64,000 nt of DNA from Aspidapion aeneum (Eukaryota; Arthropoda; Insecta; Coleoptera; Brentidae): positions 9,997,756-10,061,755 of the forward strand of contig OY755038.1 of assembly GCA_963576565.1 (NCBI GenBank), given 5' to 3'. The translations under genes were made by a program, and so were the position numbers. This document shows positions 18,640 to 30,464 of the stretch, piece after piece; the stretch's first letter is position 1, and each line of letters begins with the position of its first letter. The notes under the pieces are model-generated. The model did no database searches. It saw nothing but the letters and a program-made list of their open reading frames with translations, and had not been told where the DNA came from.

Positions 18640-19769
18640 CAGTCATTAGACCAATGATTGCGTACGGTAGTCTGGTTTGAGAAGGGACATCAAAATACCT
18701 CGAGAGCAAAACTAGCCAGCTTACAGCGACAGGCCAGTCTTGCCATATGTGGTGCAATGAGCTCTAGCCCATCGACTGCGCTTGAATGCTTACTAAACTT
18801 ACCTCCGCTTCACATTTTCTTAGAGGCGGAGGCACGAAGAGCAACTTATAGAATAAGGGCCAACCACCAGGATGGCCGGGCAAACAAAGTGATATCAACA
18901 GCCCTAATTAGGGAACAAGAGTTGGATGCAACTCTAGGAATGATATCCGACGTCATGCCCAACACGGTGTACAACAGAAAGCTATACAACATTATACTCC
19001 CAGAGAGGGAGGAATGGTTAAAAAAAACAGGACCAACTTTTCAAACAACGATAGCTTCTGGTATACCGACGGATCCAAAATGCCATCAGTCGTTGGATCT
19101 GGAGTTGTTAGTATCCAAGAAAAAGTCGAGATTCAACATAGTCTCGGCAAATTGGCTACTATATTTCAGGCCGAACTCGTAGCCATTGAACTGTGACAAG
19201 AAAATCTCTCCGACAGTCAAGCAGCCTTAAAAGTGCTTGATTCCTACACGGTCTCATCGAGAACCGTAAGGAACAGCAGAGACTCGCTGAATACGCTTGG
19301 TAGCGCTAATAAGGTGACATTAGTATGGATACCAGGGCATTCTGGGCACGAGGGAAATGAGGCCGCGGACCAGGCAGCGAGGGAAGCGGCATCTGCTGAA
19401 TTTTTCGGCCCCGAACCAGCCCTGGGCATATCATACAATGCTGCTAAATTAACCATATTGGGATGGATGGAGGACAGCTTCCAACAATACTGGATGAATA
19501 TACCAGAACTGACTCACTCTAAAGAGTTCATAAAAAGACCTTGTCAGAAGAGAGCCAGAAATAACATTGGACTTACCAGACAGGAGATCCGTATAGTGAC
19601 TGGACTTTTTACGGGTCACTGGCGACTAAGAGTACCCATTCACAGAATGGGAATAACAGAAGAGACCGAATGTAGACTCTGTATGGAGGATGATGAAACA
19701 GTTAGACATGTACTGTGCGAATGTCCGGCTATTGCACGTTCACGTCAAAACACTTTCGGTAAACCTTAG
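18640..19769 (+). pseudogene. LINE C-terminus with RNase H domain, broken
   Basis: This is the 3' part of an RNase H-bearing LINE (I/R1/LOA-like group). Its first frame has SLAICGAMSSSPSTALECLL, LPPLHIFLEAEARR and EREEWLKK. After a shift inside an A8 run (19018-19026) the next frame gives FWYTDGSKM (first Asp), FQAELVAIE (Glu), SDSQAAL (Asp) and WIPGHSGHEGNEAADQAARE (His and last Asp), so all RNase H catalytic residues are visible. An in-frame TGA at 19194-19196 interrupts it. A Cys/His motif near the end (CRLCMEDDETVRHVLCECP) resembles the usual C-terminal zinc motif. The RT domain itself is missing by 5' truncation. Confidence 0.88.
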
Positions 19770-20633
19770 ATTGATTCAGAAGATCTGAACAGTGTCTCAC
19801 CCAAACTGATAGCTAACCTTTTTGGAGAGTTAGGCATACAGTGGTGAGAAACCACTCAAAAGTGAGCCACAATAGACCCACTAGTGGTCGCAGTGGAAGG
19901 GCTGCAAGGCCCACTCATATATGAATCATCATTATACCAAAAGGAAATACCGAGCCCTGGGGTAAAGTATACCCCTCGAAGGGGGTTCGTGCTACAATAA
20001 TTTCAAGTGTGTCAAAGTGTCCCCCTCGCAAACAAAATCTAAGTGTCCGAGCGTTTCTCCAAATTCGCACTCTAAATACCCAAAAAGGGCTCTGTGTCGA
20101 TGTTCGTGAAACACAATACAGCAGAATTTCCCTTGAAATTATTAGGAATTGTAGTCCTCTGAAAAAAAAGGAGAGGGTGGTCTTATTCTTCAGGCTACTA
20201 CTATCTAGAAATTTTTAAATTCTGTGTATTAAAAGTTCGTACACAGTTTGATAATCTTTTTTAATCTAATAATCTTTAAGTTAGTTATTTGAAAAAGGAG
20301 CTTTGTTTAAAATACTCCAGGTATTTTCGAAATATTCGGTTAATAAATGTATTGAAAATTGCGGCCACGCTAGGGTTTACCTCCCTAACGAACTGTTTGT
20401 TTTAACTTCCTTTTAAATTTAGTCCACGTCCGTCGTTGCAAAAATACGACGGGTATTTCCTAAAAACTATAAGTCAGAGTCCCTCATCGAGACCGATGCA
20501 GATGCAGTAGTTTTTGATTGTGTCAAATTTGGGCCCGATATCTTCGCTGACAACGATAACTTTAACAATTCTTTGTTTGAAACTCGTAGACACGAGGTTT
20601 AGGTTAGTAAGTATCTCTATCTCTCTTGTTTAG
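19770..20633. other. LINE 3' UTR then sequence without a recognised gene
   Basis: About 19770-19945 is probably the 3' UTR of the preceding LINE (GAATCATCATTATACC near its end). The remainder to 20633 shows no coding motif or repeat that I can place. Confidence 0.4.
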
Positions 20634-21603
20634 TATGCCACTTACAATTGATTCAATTAAATACCCAATCATTATTATTTTAGGCATTAAGAAACAATGA
20701 AAAATTGCTTTTTTAAAACAAAATTTTCTGTAATAAATTAATTTACAGAAAAAAACAAAAATAAACATTATGTAATAAACCGAGTGGGACAGGTAGGCAA
20801 AAAGTATACAACGACCAGCAATACTTGAAGTACTGCATAGATTACACTGCATAGTCCTGCGTAGGTACTGCCTAGTCCTGCCTATGCACTGCCTAGTCTT
20901 GCATATGCACTGCTCAGTCCTACATTTAGCCTGCATGTGTACTGCCTAATCCCGCATTTAGAGGTACTCCCTAGTCCTGCCTAATAACTGCCTAGCACCG
21001 CCTAAATATTTTTACACCTTTCTGCCTATTATAGTTGTTCACCCCTTGTAATAAACATATCCTCAAAAATTTCATCGTTATTTACGAAATAGTTATATAT
21101 ATTATAGACAACGTGAGAAAAATTAATAGAAACAATTTAGTATAACTCACATCAAAGTGATCTTCACAAATTTAAAGTGAAGATGTATTAGATAAGGCCC
21201 TTGGGTCTCTTCAAGCAAGTTCTAACCACTTTTTCCATTCTTTTACTGCTGTAGGCACATGAATAAATAGCTTTTCAGGTGTTTTTATGCTAGTATTCGA
21301 ACACTGTGGCACTACACACTACTTATAGGACATTTTTTTACATAAAAAAAAGTAAAAACACAGACCAAAAACAAATAAACACTTGAATGCCGTGTATCTG
21401 TCCGCCAGTTTACTGCGCTGTGACGTCATTGCAACGCCATGCTAGAAATGAGCGTTTTAGCGGCAAATTCAAATCGGAAATTATAAAACTTGATTTTAAA
21501 TGTACTTATGATAAAATATACTATTTTAATGATTTTGCGTAGCAAATTAGGGACCTATGTATCATTCTAAACACTTTTCTAAAATTTGTAATATACCCTA
21601 TTC
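20634..21603 (+). repeat. 0.9-kb dispersed repeat family S, copy 1
   Basis: This aligns along its length with 51768-52658 in the same orientation, from TATGCCACTTACAAT to ATACCCTATTC, at an estimated 93-95% identity. This copy has an extra ~85 bp near 20705-20790 that includes a TTTTCTGTAA/TTACAGAAAA hairpin. There is no protein-coding potential and no clear terminal inverted repeat. The family type is unknown. Confidence 0.85.
20826..21005 (+). repeat. CTGCCTAGTCCTGC-type short tandem array
   Basis: The words CTGCATAGTCCTGCGTA, CTGCCTAGTCCTGCCTA, CTGCCTAGTCTTGCATA, CTGCTCAGTCCTACATT and CTGCCTAATCCCGCA repeat about every 20 bp. The same array occurs in the other copy at about 51887-52060. 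Confidence 0.75.
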
Positions 21604-22530
21604 TCCTCATATGTATATGCCTTACTCTGGCAATCTACGTGGTCAACTTTTACCTCAATTTTGTTGATTTTAAAAATTGAGTACTTTTATGAGTCAGCAG
21701 GGCGCCCTCTCGTATATAAAACACGTTCCATTTTTACGAGCAACCTGAGTGACCTGCAAACAAACGAAAATTTTAATTTTTTTCATTAACGCCCTGAATA
21801 TGCAGGACTCGAGTGAATTTATTTGTTTACGACCTTTTGCAAATTCATGTGGAATATGGACGTAAGTAGCAGCGGAATTTGCTTCAGCAGGACTACTGGA
21901 AAGTATAGAATATAAACTGTAAGTAATATAGAGTAAATTTGTAAAAAAATCTGCAAAAAGCCTTAGTCTAGTCTAGTCTTTCGTTGAGATAATTTTCGTT
22001 CGAGGATTCCTGATTTTCTAGCTTCAGAATCCAAGATGGCGGCTGCCAAATATCCTGTTTCGGGAGAAAATTTATTTATTTTGATGGGTTCACCTTAAGC
22101 AAGACTTACTCTATTTAAATTTTTTTTTAAACTTGACACCTGTCACTTTCAAACAAAATGGCGACTATATTTCGAAAAACTAGTTTTTTCTTCGATATTT
22201 TTGTGCGATATTCATTTGTTACACCTCATATTAAAGCTAATTGTCCATTTTTTAAACTTACGAGAAAAAAATATTTTGTTCATCAACCGAGACAAAGACC
22301 CTACGATGTCAAAATTAAAAAAAAACCCTTATAACCTACAGAGGAAATTTGATTTTCACAAAAAAAATCTGGATTTTATCAAGAGTAACCGAACTTTTAT
22401 AAGTATTTAAAAAAAGTTACAGTTTGTCATTTAACATTCAAGATGGCGGCCTAAGTCTAGCTAAAGAAGTTATTTTCAAATCCTTGTTTGATAAAACTAA
22501 TGTTGCTGTGTAGTATATCAATATCAAGCA
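21604..22530. other. No gene seen
   Basis: This is AT-rich with some AAGATGGCGGC words (22033, 22440) often seen in insect repeats. I see no element boundary or coding sequence. Confidence 0.4.
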
Positions 22531-22537
22531 CAGTCAC

Positions 22538-23040
22538 GTGGCAGATATAGCTAAAAGGGCGTCCCAAAAGTTTGGGCTGCTATTTCGTACAAGACATCTG
22601 TATACACTAAGTCAACTGCTGACACTCTACAAAGCCCAGATTCGACCAACTATGGAGTACTGCTCACATATATGGAGTGCGGCACCCAAACATACCTTAA
22701 TGCTTTTGAACACCGTGCAAAAACGAGCTATCAAGGTGATCAATAACCCCGCACTTACCCGTAGCTTTGATAGTCTCGAACATCGAAGAACTGTGGGTGA
22801 TCTATCTCTATCTCTTCTATAGGTATTATCACCTAGCTTCATGCAAAGCTCTGTTATAAACTCCTCATGGATTGAGCTAGTTCTAGTATGCTTTTCCAGC
22901 ATTGCTGGTAGGCATCTTGATCTATCCCATGATTACCTAGTTTCCTCTCCTTAGAAGGCCATATGGAATTCCGAAATTCAGAAATTTGCCTCATTCTGTT
23001 TTTAGCTAGATACGCCTTTCTTACGTGTCACAAATTTTTT
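22538..23040 (+). pseudogene. LINE RT C-terminal fragment, decayed
   Basis: The first 94 codons read KRASQKFGLLFRTRHLYT, LLTLYKAQIRPTMEYCSHIW, SAAPKHTLMLLNTVQKRAI and SFDSLEHRRTVGDLSL. LYKAQIRPxxEYCSHxW and LxxVQKRAIxxI are typical of the thumb/C-terminal region of jockey/CR1-like RTs. After 22822 the likeness continues with stops and shifts to about 23040 (YRYYH, a short Leu-Ser-Ser-like stretch). The palm domain is missing, so this is a 5'-truncated dead copy. Confidence 0.8.
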
Positions 23041-24010
23041 GTCCAGTAAAACTGAGTAACTTCTAGAAGCTAACCCACGCCTCGCTTTTTATGTCTATAT
23101 CCAACATAAACTCTTCTCCAAAGTTATTTTGTGTCCTGATAAAATTTTTAAAACATTACAGCTAAAAATTCATCCTTCCGCTTAAAGTTTAATGAAGTTT
23201 AAATTTAGGGCTAAAAGAGTTGTAAATTCATATACTTATTAAATAAAGTTTGACACTTCAAGTTCACGTTTTAAAGCACCCCGAGTAAAGTGTTTTAAAT
23301 TGCAGACCTGTCTGTCTGCGGCAGTGTTGCCAGCTATTGGAAACCCGTAGCGTGAACGCAAAAATTCTGTAGAAATCCGAAGATTCAAACAGGACTTATC
23401 AAACGAAAAACTAAAAAAAATGAGCTTTCTTCACAATTAAAAAGTTTAATATTGGTTTGGTTTTTAAACTACGTACCTAATAATTTTTCGCGTATAGTTT
23501 TTGCAAAGTCAGTTGAACAAAGATAAAAGCCGACCATCGGCATATCCTTTATAGAAAGTGACATGGGCGGCGGTAGATATACTCATGAAAATTATTTCAT
23601 TTAATTATGGCGTAAACTAAAGAAATAAAAATAGATAATAAAACTTTCTATTCCTACACCTACAGGAACGACATTGATAATAAATCAATGTCGTTGATTT
23701 ATTTTCTAACTCTGCGTACTGCCGACTAAAGGGGTTCCGAAAAGCATACCTGAAAGCAATTAAAAGCGCATCTCAAAAAAATCTGCTAATCAGGTACCGG
23801 CTATCCACCTGGGCTCGGTGTGTCGGAAAACAAATACTTTGTGGTCGAACCGCAAAGAGCTGCGCCTCTTCTCTGTCGGTAGGGTTGAAATTATACCAGG
23901 AAGATTTTAAATGAATTTGGATAACTTTTGAAGGCAGAATGAAGCAAAATTTCATGAAATCGATAGAACTCCGTATTAGGAGTTATTCAAGTGACTTTGC
24001 AAAAACTATA
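23041..24010. other. No gene seen; one perfect hairpin
   Basis: There is no coding motif. A perfect 12-bp stem AACGACATTGAT/ATCAATGTCGTT (23667-23678 and 23684-23695) encloses a 5-bp loop. I cannot say what it belongs to. Confidence 0.4.
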
Positions 24011-24475
24011 CTTGGCTTTCTTTTACATGAAATGTTTTCGTTATGATTTCACTCCGTTTTTAAAAGATTTTGATAATATTTAAGTTTTAAAGTAGTAAAA
24101 TATGCGGAATATTGTTCAAAACTTTTGCAATGCCTTATTAAAAATTATTTAAGGGAGGGAAGTTTTTAATTTTTTTCCTATAATTTTATTATAGTTCTTA
24201 TAAGTCTTCCAAAGCTCAGCTCTCTAGCGTTTCTGGAAGTGGGCAATGTTAATTTTACATAATTTTACATTTATAGGGGAGGGAAGTTAATTAAAATTTT
24301 GGGGTTTCTTAATTTTTTTCTACAGTTTTATCATAGTTCCTATCGGCCTTTCAAAGCTCAGCTCTCTAGCGCTTCTGAAAGTGGGCAATGTTAGTTTTAC
24401 ATAACCTTAGATGTATAGGGGAGGGAAGTAAATTAGAGGTTTTGGTTTTTGGTTTAAGTTGTGTATTACAAGAAC
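24011..24475 (+). repeat. Partial copy of the giant-inverted-repeat arm
   Basis: From ACTTGGCTTTCTTTTACATG onward this matches 27888-28300: a TGTTTTxGTTATGATTTCACT block, ATATGCGGAATATTG, AACTTTTGCAATGCCTTA, then about two ~140-bp units containing CAGCTCTCTAGCG, AGTGGGCAATGTTA and TATAGGGGAGGGAAGT. It lies in the same orientation as the left arm of the 27555-36857 structure. Confidence 0.85.
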
Positions 24476-24551
24476 CGCTTATTATAGATAAAAAAAACAC
24501 TTATTTTTAAATTCGACTTTGTTATGTCAATTTTAAAAGATCAACTGCTTG

Positions 24552-24757
24552 ACAGGTAGGTATTCGTGGGTAGAGGACAGACCAAAAAGAAACTAAGGTA
24601 CCTTTGGCAACTTTTAGGATTTAATTAATCCTTTTTCAAGCCTCAGATAGAGATGTTGTGAATGTGAGGCTTGAAAAAAGATTAATTAAATCCGAAGCGT
24701 TGCCAAAGGTACCTTGGTTTCTTTTTCGTCTGTCCTCTACCCATGAATACCTACCTG
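24552..24757. mobile_element. Foldback MITE, ~206 bp
   Basis: Two ~95-bp arms pair almost fully: ACAGGTAGGTATTC with GAATACCTACCTGT, GGGTAGAGGACAGA with TCTGTCCTCTACCC, GGTACCTTTGGCAAC with GTTGCCAAAGGTACC, and AAGCCTCA with TGAGGCTT. The loop is only about 20 bp. This is the shape of a foldback MITE. I do not see a certain target-site duplication. Confidence 0.8.
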
Positions 24758-25440
24758 TTTCTATAATGGGACACAAAATGCACACAAATACTGCTGGACA
24801 TTGTTAGAACCTGGTATTAATGGAATAACTTTAATGTAAAACTGCCCAAATACTGCGTGGCACTATTACTGCCTGGCTTTATTGCAATAAGTCCCTATTA
24901 ACATCCACAGCTAGAGTGCGTCTATGTGCGCCAATGTTACACAACAAAACAAAAGAATAGACCGAGGCACAAAAGAGCCTAGCGCGGATTTTTTCCCCTT
25001 TGTTCAGAAAGAATATTAAATTGTGCGATATTGCGAGCCTATTCACTTTTTCAATTGCTAGTGTGTGTTGTGTGATTGTGTTTTTTGAATTCGCTCAAAT
25101 TGAATTTGGATTTTGGTGTTAGGGAGAGAAAAATTTCACACATCATTTTTCGGATAGATTTTAGGACCAAATCGCAGCCAACGATAAAGACCGGCCATGG
25201 CGCGTTATAAGCAACACGGCGGTCACGTGATCTTAGGAGTTCCAGGATTCTTATTGTATTGCTTAATATATTATCTGTTTTTACACAATTTAAATAAATT
25301 GACAAAACATTTTTCTTCTCATATAGGCAAAAATTAAAAAAATATTTTGCTGATGTATGTGTTTATTATAGATAAAAGAACTGAATCTATAAAATAAAAA
25401 ATTATATAAAATTTGCACACTAATATCTTCAGGTATATTA
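24758..25440. other. No gene seen
   Basis: I see no coding motif or element boundary. A CACGTGA motif at 25215 and AT-rich sequence are all I can name. Confidence 0.35.
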
Positions 25441-25445
25441 GTTAC

Positions 25446-25860
25446 ATACAGTGGCGCACCCAGGAATGTGTCTTGGGGGGGGGGCGAGGCCTCCTGGGGG
25501 GGGGGCCGAAGCCTCATGATGTCAAATTTTAAGCGGTGCGCCCATGTACATAATATCGTTAGTTACGTCAAATCTATACAATTCTTTTTGGACATAACAA
25601 ACCTAAGCTTTAAGTTTTCTAATTTTTCTTTGAGTGTCATCATCTATGTCTGTGTTCTTATTCAAAGATTTATTAGCAGCATGGGCGCAACCAGGGGGGG
25701 GGGGGCGGGGCCCGGGCCGCCCCCAAGCCTTAGATTTTTTTTACATATTTTCTACATATTTCATGATAAAACACAAAAAATAGCCTAAAATTTGACATTA
25801 TGAGGCTTCGGGCCCCCCCAAGAGACCTCGCCCCCCCAAAACACATTCCTGGGTGGGCAG
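25446..25860. mobile_element. hAT-like MITE pieces with G/C-run termini (family K)
   Basis: At 25450 CAGTGGCGCACCCAGGAA is followed by G-runs, GAGGCCTC and GAAGCCTCATGATGTC. The reverse order appears at 25798-25857: GACATTATGAGGCTTCGG, C-runs, then ACACATTCCTGGGTG. At 25678 GGGCGCAACCAGG with G-runs looks like the opposite end. So 25678-25860 is probably one ~180-bp MITE and 25446-25512 an end of another copy. The CAGTGGCG terminus is hAT-like. A third partial copy ends at 56968. Confidence 0.6.
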
Positions 25861-26101
25861 ACACTAAATCATTTTCCTTTTTAATAAAATTATTTAAAAA
25901 AACTTTACATGCCCTTAAACTAATTTTTTCAAGATTTGACAATAGTTTTTATCCACAAAAACACTCACTAGAGTTATCTAAAGAAAATTTTTTAATATAA
26001 AATATTTCACAGTAATTTAAGTGATTTTGTGAATAAGTGAGATAGATGGTTTTCACGTTTAATAAACTCAATGTATTGGTCGTCAATAATTTTTTGAAAA
26101 A

Positions 26102-27199
26102 TTACCCAGCACAAAGTTTAATATATGTTTCATCAATGTGTAAGTTAACTACAAACTCATGTTCTTTTAAAAGCTGTATCTTACTTTTTAAATAATGTAC
26201 ACTACCGGAGAAATTACTATCTGTTAGCGATATTTTACAAATCAGTTTTTTAATATTGCGAGGGTGCAGAAGATATATTACCTTAGTTTTGTAAATTGAC
26301 ATGTATGCACTGGATGACTGGATAAACAAAGATGAAGCCAACATTAAAGTGTATCCACAATATCTTCGATTCTCAGGTGACCTTTCAAGAGACCTAATTG
26401 TTCAATAAGAAATGACAATTGAACTCATTTTTCACTCTCACTATCGAAAATGTCACTAAGGATGTCTATTACTTGATCAATCTTATCTTTTACCACTTCT
26501 TTTCCGTTTGCAACTTTCATTTCAATAAACTGCATTAGTTCGTCAAGTGTATCGGTGCTGTCCAAAAATAAAACTCCAACTTTTTTTGGCAGTTTGTTTT
26601 TTGGTATGGACACATTGTTAACATTTAAACAAAATGACAGATTTCCCTCAACAACTAGAGATGCTAACAGTGATGGATTGTTGTTCAAAAATGTCATCAG
26701 GCACAGGTAGACTGTGTCACGTTCTTGGATAAAAATCCAATTTTTGTTTATTTTAGTATTAGAACAATAAAATTTTGAAATGTCCTCAATATTTGATAAA
26801 ACTTGATTTCTTATAAGCTCAAAGTGTTTAAAGACTTTCTTGTATTGCAGTTTCCAGTTGTTGCCTCTCGACATCAGCTAATCGAGCAGTAGATACAGGT
26901 TGTCTACTTAGGTATTTCGGTACATTTACACACACATCAAACCAAATAACCTGCTCGTTAGGAAAATGTTTGATGCAAACTCTTGGACGTTTTAAGATAC
27001 TTAAATCATTAGGAATTTTTCGCAACAAAATTTTATGTATTTGTTTATCCACTGGCAAATTAAAAGTTGACACATATTTGGTTTCAATTTTATAGTTGGA
27101 CTGACAACCAACAACACTACACGTTCGCGGCCTTGTTGTCTTTTTCGTGGGCTGCGTTATTTTAATACAAGTGAATTTTAAAATGTGAGGGGTATACAT
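26102..27199 (-). pseudogene. P-element-like transposase with THAP domain, fragment
   Basis: Read 5' to 3' on the minus strand. A THAP zinc finger is visible as CSVVGC (C-x4-C), VSTFNLPVD, LLRKIPND and RVCIKHF (C-x2-H), with VPKYLSR further on. THAP fingers bind the ends of P-type transposons. After a frameshift near 26850 comes a stretch (NWIFIQERDTVYLC, NVNNVSIPKNKL, DELMQFIEMK) like the GTP-binding/insertion region of P transposases. A second shift near 26410 leads to IEQLGLLKG, SAYMSIY, YLLHPRNIKKL and VNLHIDETYIK, where the Asp of HIDE fits the first catalytic Asp of the RNase H core. It ends soon after at a stop near 26102, so most of the catalytic core is lost. CAG before the THAP at about 27146 could be a splice acceptor. 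Confidence 0.8.
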
Positions 27200-27554
27200 T
27201 GGGTATAGGAAATTTTTGTTTTGGATGGTTTCTAACCCCTGCCATATAAATTTACCCTATTGTTAAATTGAAACACCCATTAATATTTCACCCACAGTTC
27301 TATAAACTTTAATGAATATGCTTACACTGCTAAGGGCTATTTTCCAAATAATTTTTGTTCGTAAATTTTGTCATTAGGTGAACCCTACGGCAATAAAAGT
27401 TTACGTTTTCAATAAAGTGACCTAGCTATTTACAAACAGAGATAACTAAACTGTCACATGCAAAATTATCTGCTAGCTAAGTTGCTATTTTATGATTGTT
27501 CTTTGATAGTCGTTTTATATTTTTTGTTAAGGTGTATATATTTTTATATATTTT
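27200..27554. other. No gene seen
   Basis: This is AT-rich sequence upstream (in transcription sense) of the THAP fragment and directly before the giant inverted repeat. I see no motif to report. Confidence 0.35.
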
Positions 27555-27936
27555 AATCATAACAAAAACATTTCATGTAAAAAAAAGTCAAGTACTCGAA
27601 AATGGCATTCCGTAAAAAGAATTGAGATAAAAGTAAAGCCAAGTTTTCCAATACAAATTTCAAAATAAAGGGTTCTTAGTAGTTTGGAAATGTTTTTTTA
27701 AACTTTGCTATTACAGCCAAACTTCTTTATGTTCAATTTAGCACTGTGCCTAAGAGTCATTTACAGCCGTAATAGCCAAGTTTAGAAAAATATTTCCAAA
27801 CTAGTAAGAACCTTTCATTTTGAAATTTATATTGGAAAACTTGGCTTTACTTTTATCTCAATTCTTTTTACGGAATGCCATTTTCGCTTACTTGGCTTTT
27901 TTTTACATGAAATGTTTTTGTTATGATTTCACTTCT
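27555..27936. repeat. Long hairpin in left arm
   Basis: This is a near-perfect palindrome. The outer halves AATCATAACAAAAACATTTC and GAAATGTTTTTGTTATGATT, then GGCATTCCGTAAAAAGAATT with AATTCTTTTTACGGAATGCC, then AAGTAAAGCCAAG with CTTGGCTTTACTT, pair across a centre near 27745. Arm length is ~185 bp. The same hairpin lies at 36488-36857 in the right arm. Confidence 0.85.
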
Positions 27937-28036
27937 TTTTTAAAAGAATTGGATAATACTTAATTTTTAAAGTAGTGAAATATGCGGAATATTGTTCAAA
28001 ACTTTTGCAATGCCTTACTTAAATTTTTGAGATTTT

Positions 28037-29110
28037 TTAGTTTTTTTCCATGGTTTTATCGTAGTTCCTATCAGCCTTCCAAAGATCAGCTCTCTAGCGT
28101 TTCTGAAAGTGCACAATGTTACTTTTACATAACTTTACATGTATAGGGGAGGGAAATAAATTAAAATTGTCGTGTTTTTAAATTTTGTCCTATAGTTTTA
28201 TCATAGTTCCTATCAGTCTTCCAATGCTCAGCTCTCTAGCGTTTCTGGAAGTGGGTAATGTTACTTTTACATAACTTTACAATTATAGGAGAGAAGAGTA
28301 AATGAAAATATTGGACTTTTTAAATTTTTTCCCATGGTTTTATCATAATTTCTATCAGTATTCCAATGCTCAGCTCTCTAGCATTTCTGGAAGTGGGCAA
28401 TGTTAGTTTTATATAAATTTACATTTATAGAAGAGGGAAGTAAATTAAAATGTTGGTGTTTTTAAATTTTTTCATATAGTTTTATCATATTGCCTTTCAG
28501 TCTTAAAAAGTTCAGCTATCTAGCGTTTCTAGAAGTGGGCAGTGTTACTTTTACATAATTTTACATTAATAGGGGAAGGAAGTTAATTAGAATTTTGGGG
28601 TGTTTTAATTTTTTTCTATAACTTTATCATAGTTACTATCGGTCTTCTAAAGCTCAGCTCTCTAGTATGTCTGGAAGTAGGCAATGTTACTTTTACTTAA
28701 CTTTACATTTATAGGGGAGGGATGTTAATTAGAATTTTGGGGTGTTTTAATTTTTTCCTATAGTTTTATCATAGTTCCTATCAGTCTGCCAAAGCTCAAC
28801 TCTCTAGCATTTCTGGAAGTGGGCAATGCTACTTTTACATAACTTTAAATGTATAGGGGAGGGCAGCAAATTAAAATTTTTGCGTTTTTTGATTTTTTTC
28901 TATAGTTTTATCATAGTTCCTGTCAGTCTGCCAAAGCTCAACTCTCTAGCATTTCTGGAAGTGGGCGATGCTAATTTTACATAACTTTAAATGTATAGGG
29001 GAGGGGAGTAAATTAAAATTTTGGGGTTTTTTGATTTTTTTCAGGGGTTTGGTCATAATTTCTATCAGTCTGCCAAATTTCAGCTTTGTAGCATGTCTGG
29101 AAGTACAGTA
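28037..29110 (+). repeat. ~140-150-bp tandem repeat array, left arm
   Basis: About seven to eight head-to-tail units. Each holds TAGTTTTATCATAGTTCCTA, a CAGTCTxCCAAxGCTCA block, CTCTCTAGCGTTTCTGGAAG, TGGGCAATGTTA, a TTTTACATAACTTTACAT-like block and TATAGGGGAGGGAAGTAAAT. Units differ by point changes and small indels. The array also occurs inverted at 35430-36485, and two units lie at 24150-24475. Confidence 0.9.
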
Positions 29111-29333
29111 TATTGATGATCTATACATGAGTGAGTCAGTGAGTGAGTGGCAATTTCGACGTTTTTTGAAATTTCGTAACTACTTTACTACTTTATGGAA
29201 TCCCATGAAACTTGGAGGGGTTGTTAACTCCATGGAGATCTACGAGATTGTGCAAAGTTTGAGATTCGTAGCTCATTCCGAAGTAGAGTTTTAGATAGGT
29301 CAAATATCGGCTGAAATGTTTCCAGAAAAGAGG

Positions 29334-30464
29334 TGCAAAACTATTCAATTTGACATATACCCATGCAGTAACTAAATATAGGTTTTTGGATGAAGGAGGC
29401 CGAGAAGGTAGAACATCCTAAAAAATGTTTTTAACTGGGGTTTTGTCTAAGCTTTATAAAGCAGATAAGTTTTGCAAAAAAGTGTCGTATATCATCTGCT
29501 ACTTTTTTACTAAAACTAAAAAATCGGTTTAATATCGGAGGCAGCAGGACTGTCCCCTTCTTTATTCCATCACTGCAATTATAGTGACGAGCTAAATATC
29601 AAACATGACGATATACTTCCATTTAAAATTGTGACTTATCTTATAACATCATCAAGTTAAAATAGTAAAGAAGTAAAGTTTTTTGCTCTTCTTGAATGTA
29701 GAACTATGTTTCAAATACTTCGGATAAAGGAAATTCGGAATTTTCTAACACTATAAAACAAAGGCACATCCCAGAAATCAGAAGATGCAAAAACACTACA
29801 CAAGTTTTCCTATTAGATCCAGTAACACTTTGAAAAATTGTTGCACTAAAACAAAATCAAATAAAACAAGAAAACGATTATTTTCTTAGCTTAAGGGACA
29901 TCAAATACTTAATATGAAAACAGCTGATTTATTTCAAAATGTCCTCTGGGGTAAAGCTTTTTGTGAAATATTAACAATAAACTCCAAAATGACAATTTAA
30001 AAGAATGATGTCCTTAGCTCTCCCGTACATTTTGACTGCAGAAAACATTGTTTCTCTCTTACCGGAAGTAGCTCCATATCCTGTTCAATCAGCCAATCTT
30101 CAACAGGCTGAACAGAGAGAAACAACGCTTATCTACGCTAATATTCCAGACAGCTAATAGAACTGGACGTTGTTGTATTAAATTGTGAATTTAGAGCTTT
30201 TTGTTGACACAAAAATCTTCGTCTATGCATGGCTTCACATTGAAATTAGCCAAAGTTTCTCGAGCCTGACCTTTTCCACAACCATTTTGTACTATTTTCG
30301 GCAACTATGTTTCAGTTTCTGACTTCTATTACACTTTATTATTAGATTCTTTCTAGGTCTTTCATTTCTTTAGTTAGTGGTTTCTTTGTTATACCTAGTT
30401 ATTCAATTTAGTTATACTTATAACGGTAAAAAATAAAACTATATATAAAAAAATCAAATAAAAA
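29334..30464. other. Core of the inverted repeat, no gene recognised
   Basis: I see no coding motif here. The sequence is AT-rich and unique in the window. Confidence 0.4.

Noticed and set aside
28037..29110. Centromeric-type satellite
   Set aside because: The array is short, diverged, and bounded by a hairpin and a unique block that recur in inverse order at 35207-36857, so it belongs to an element.
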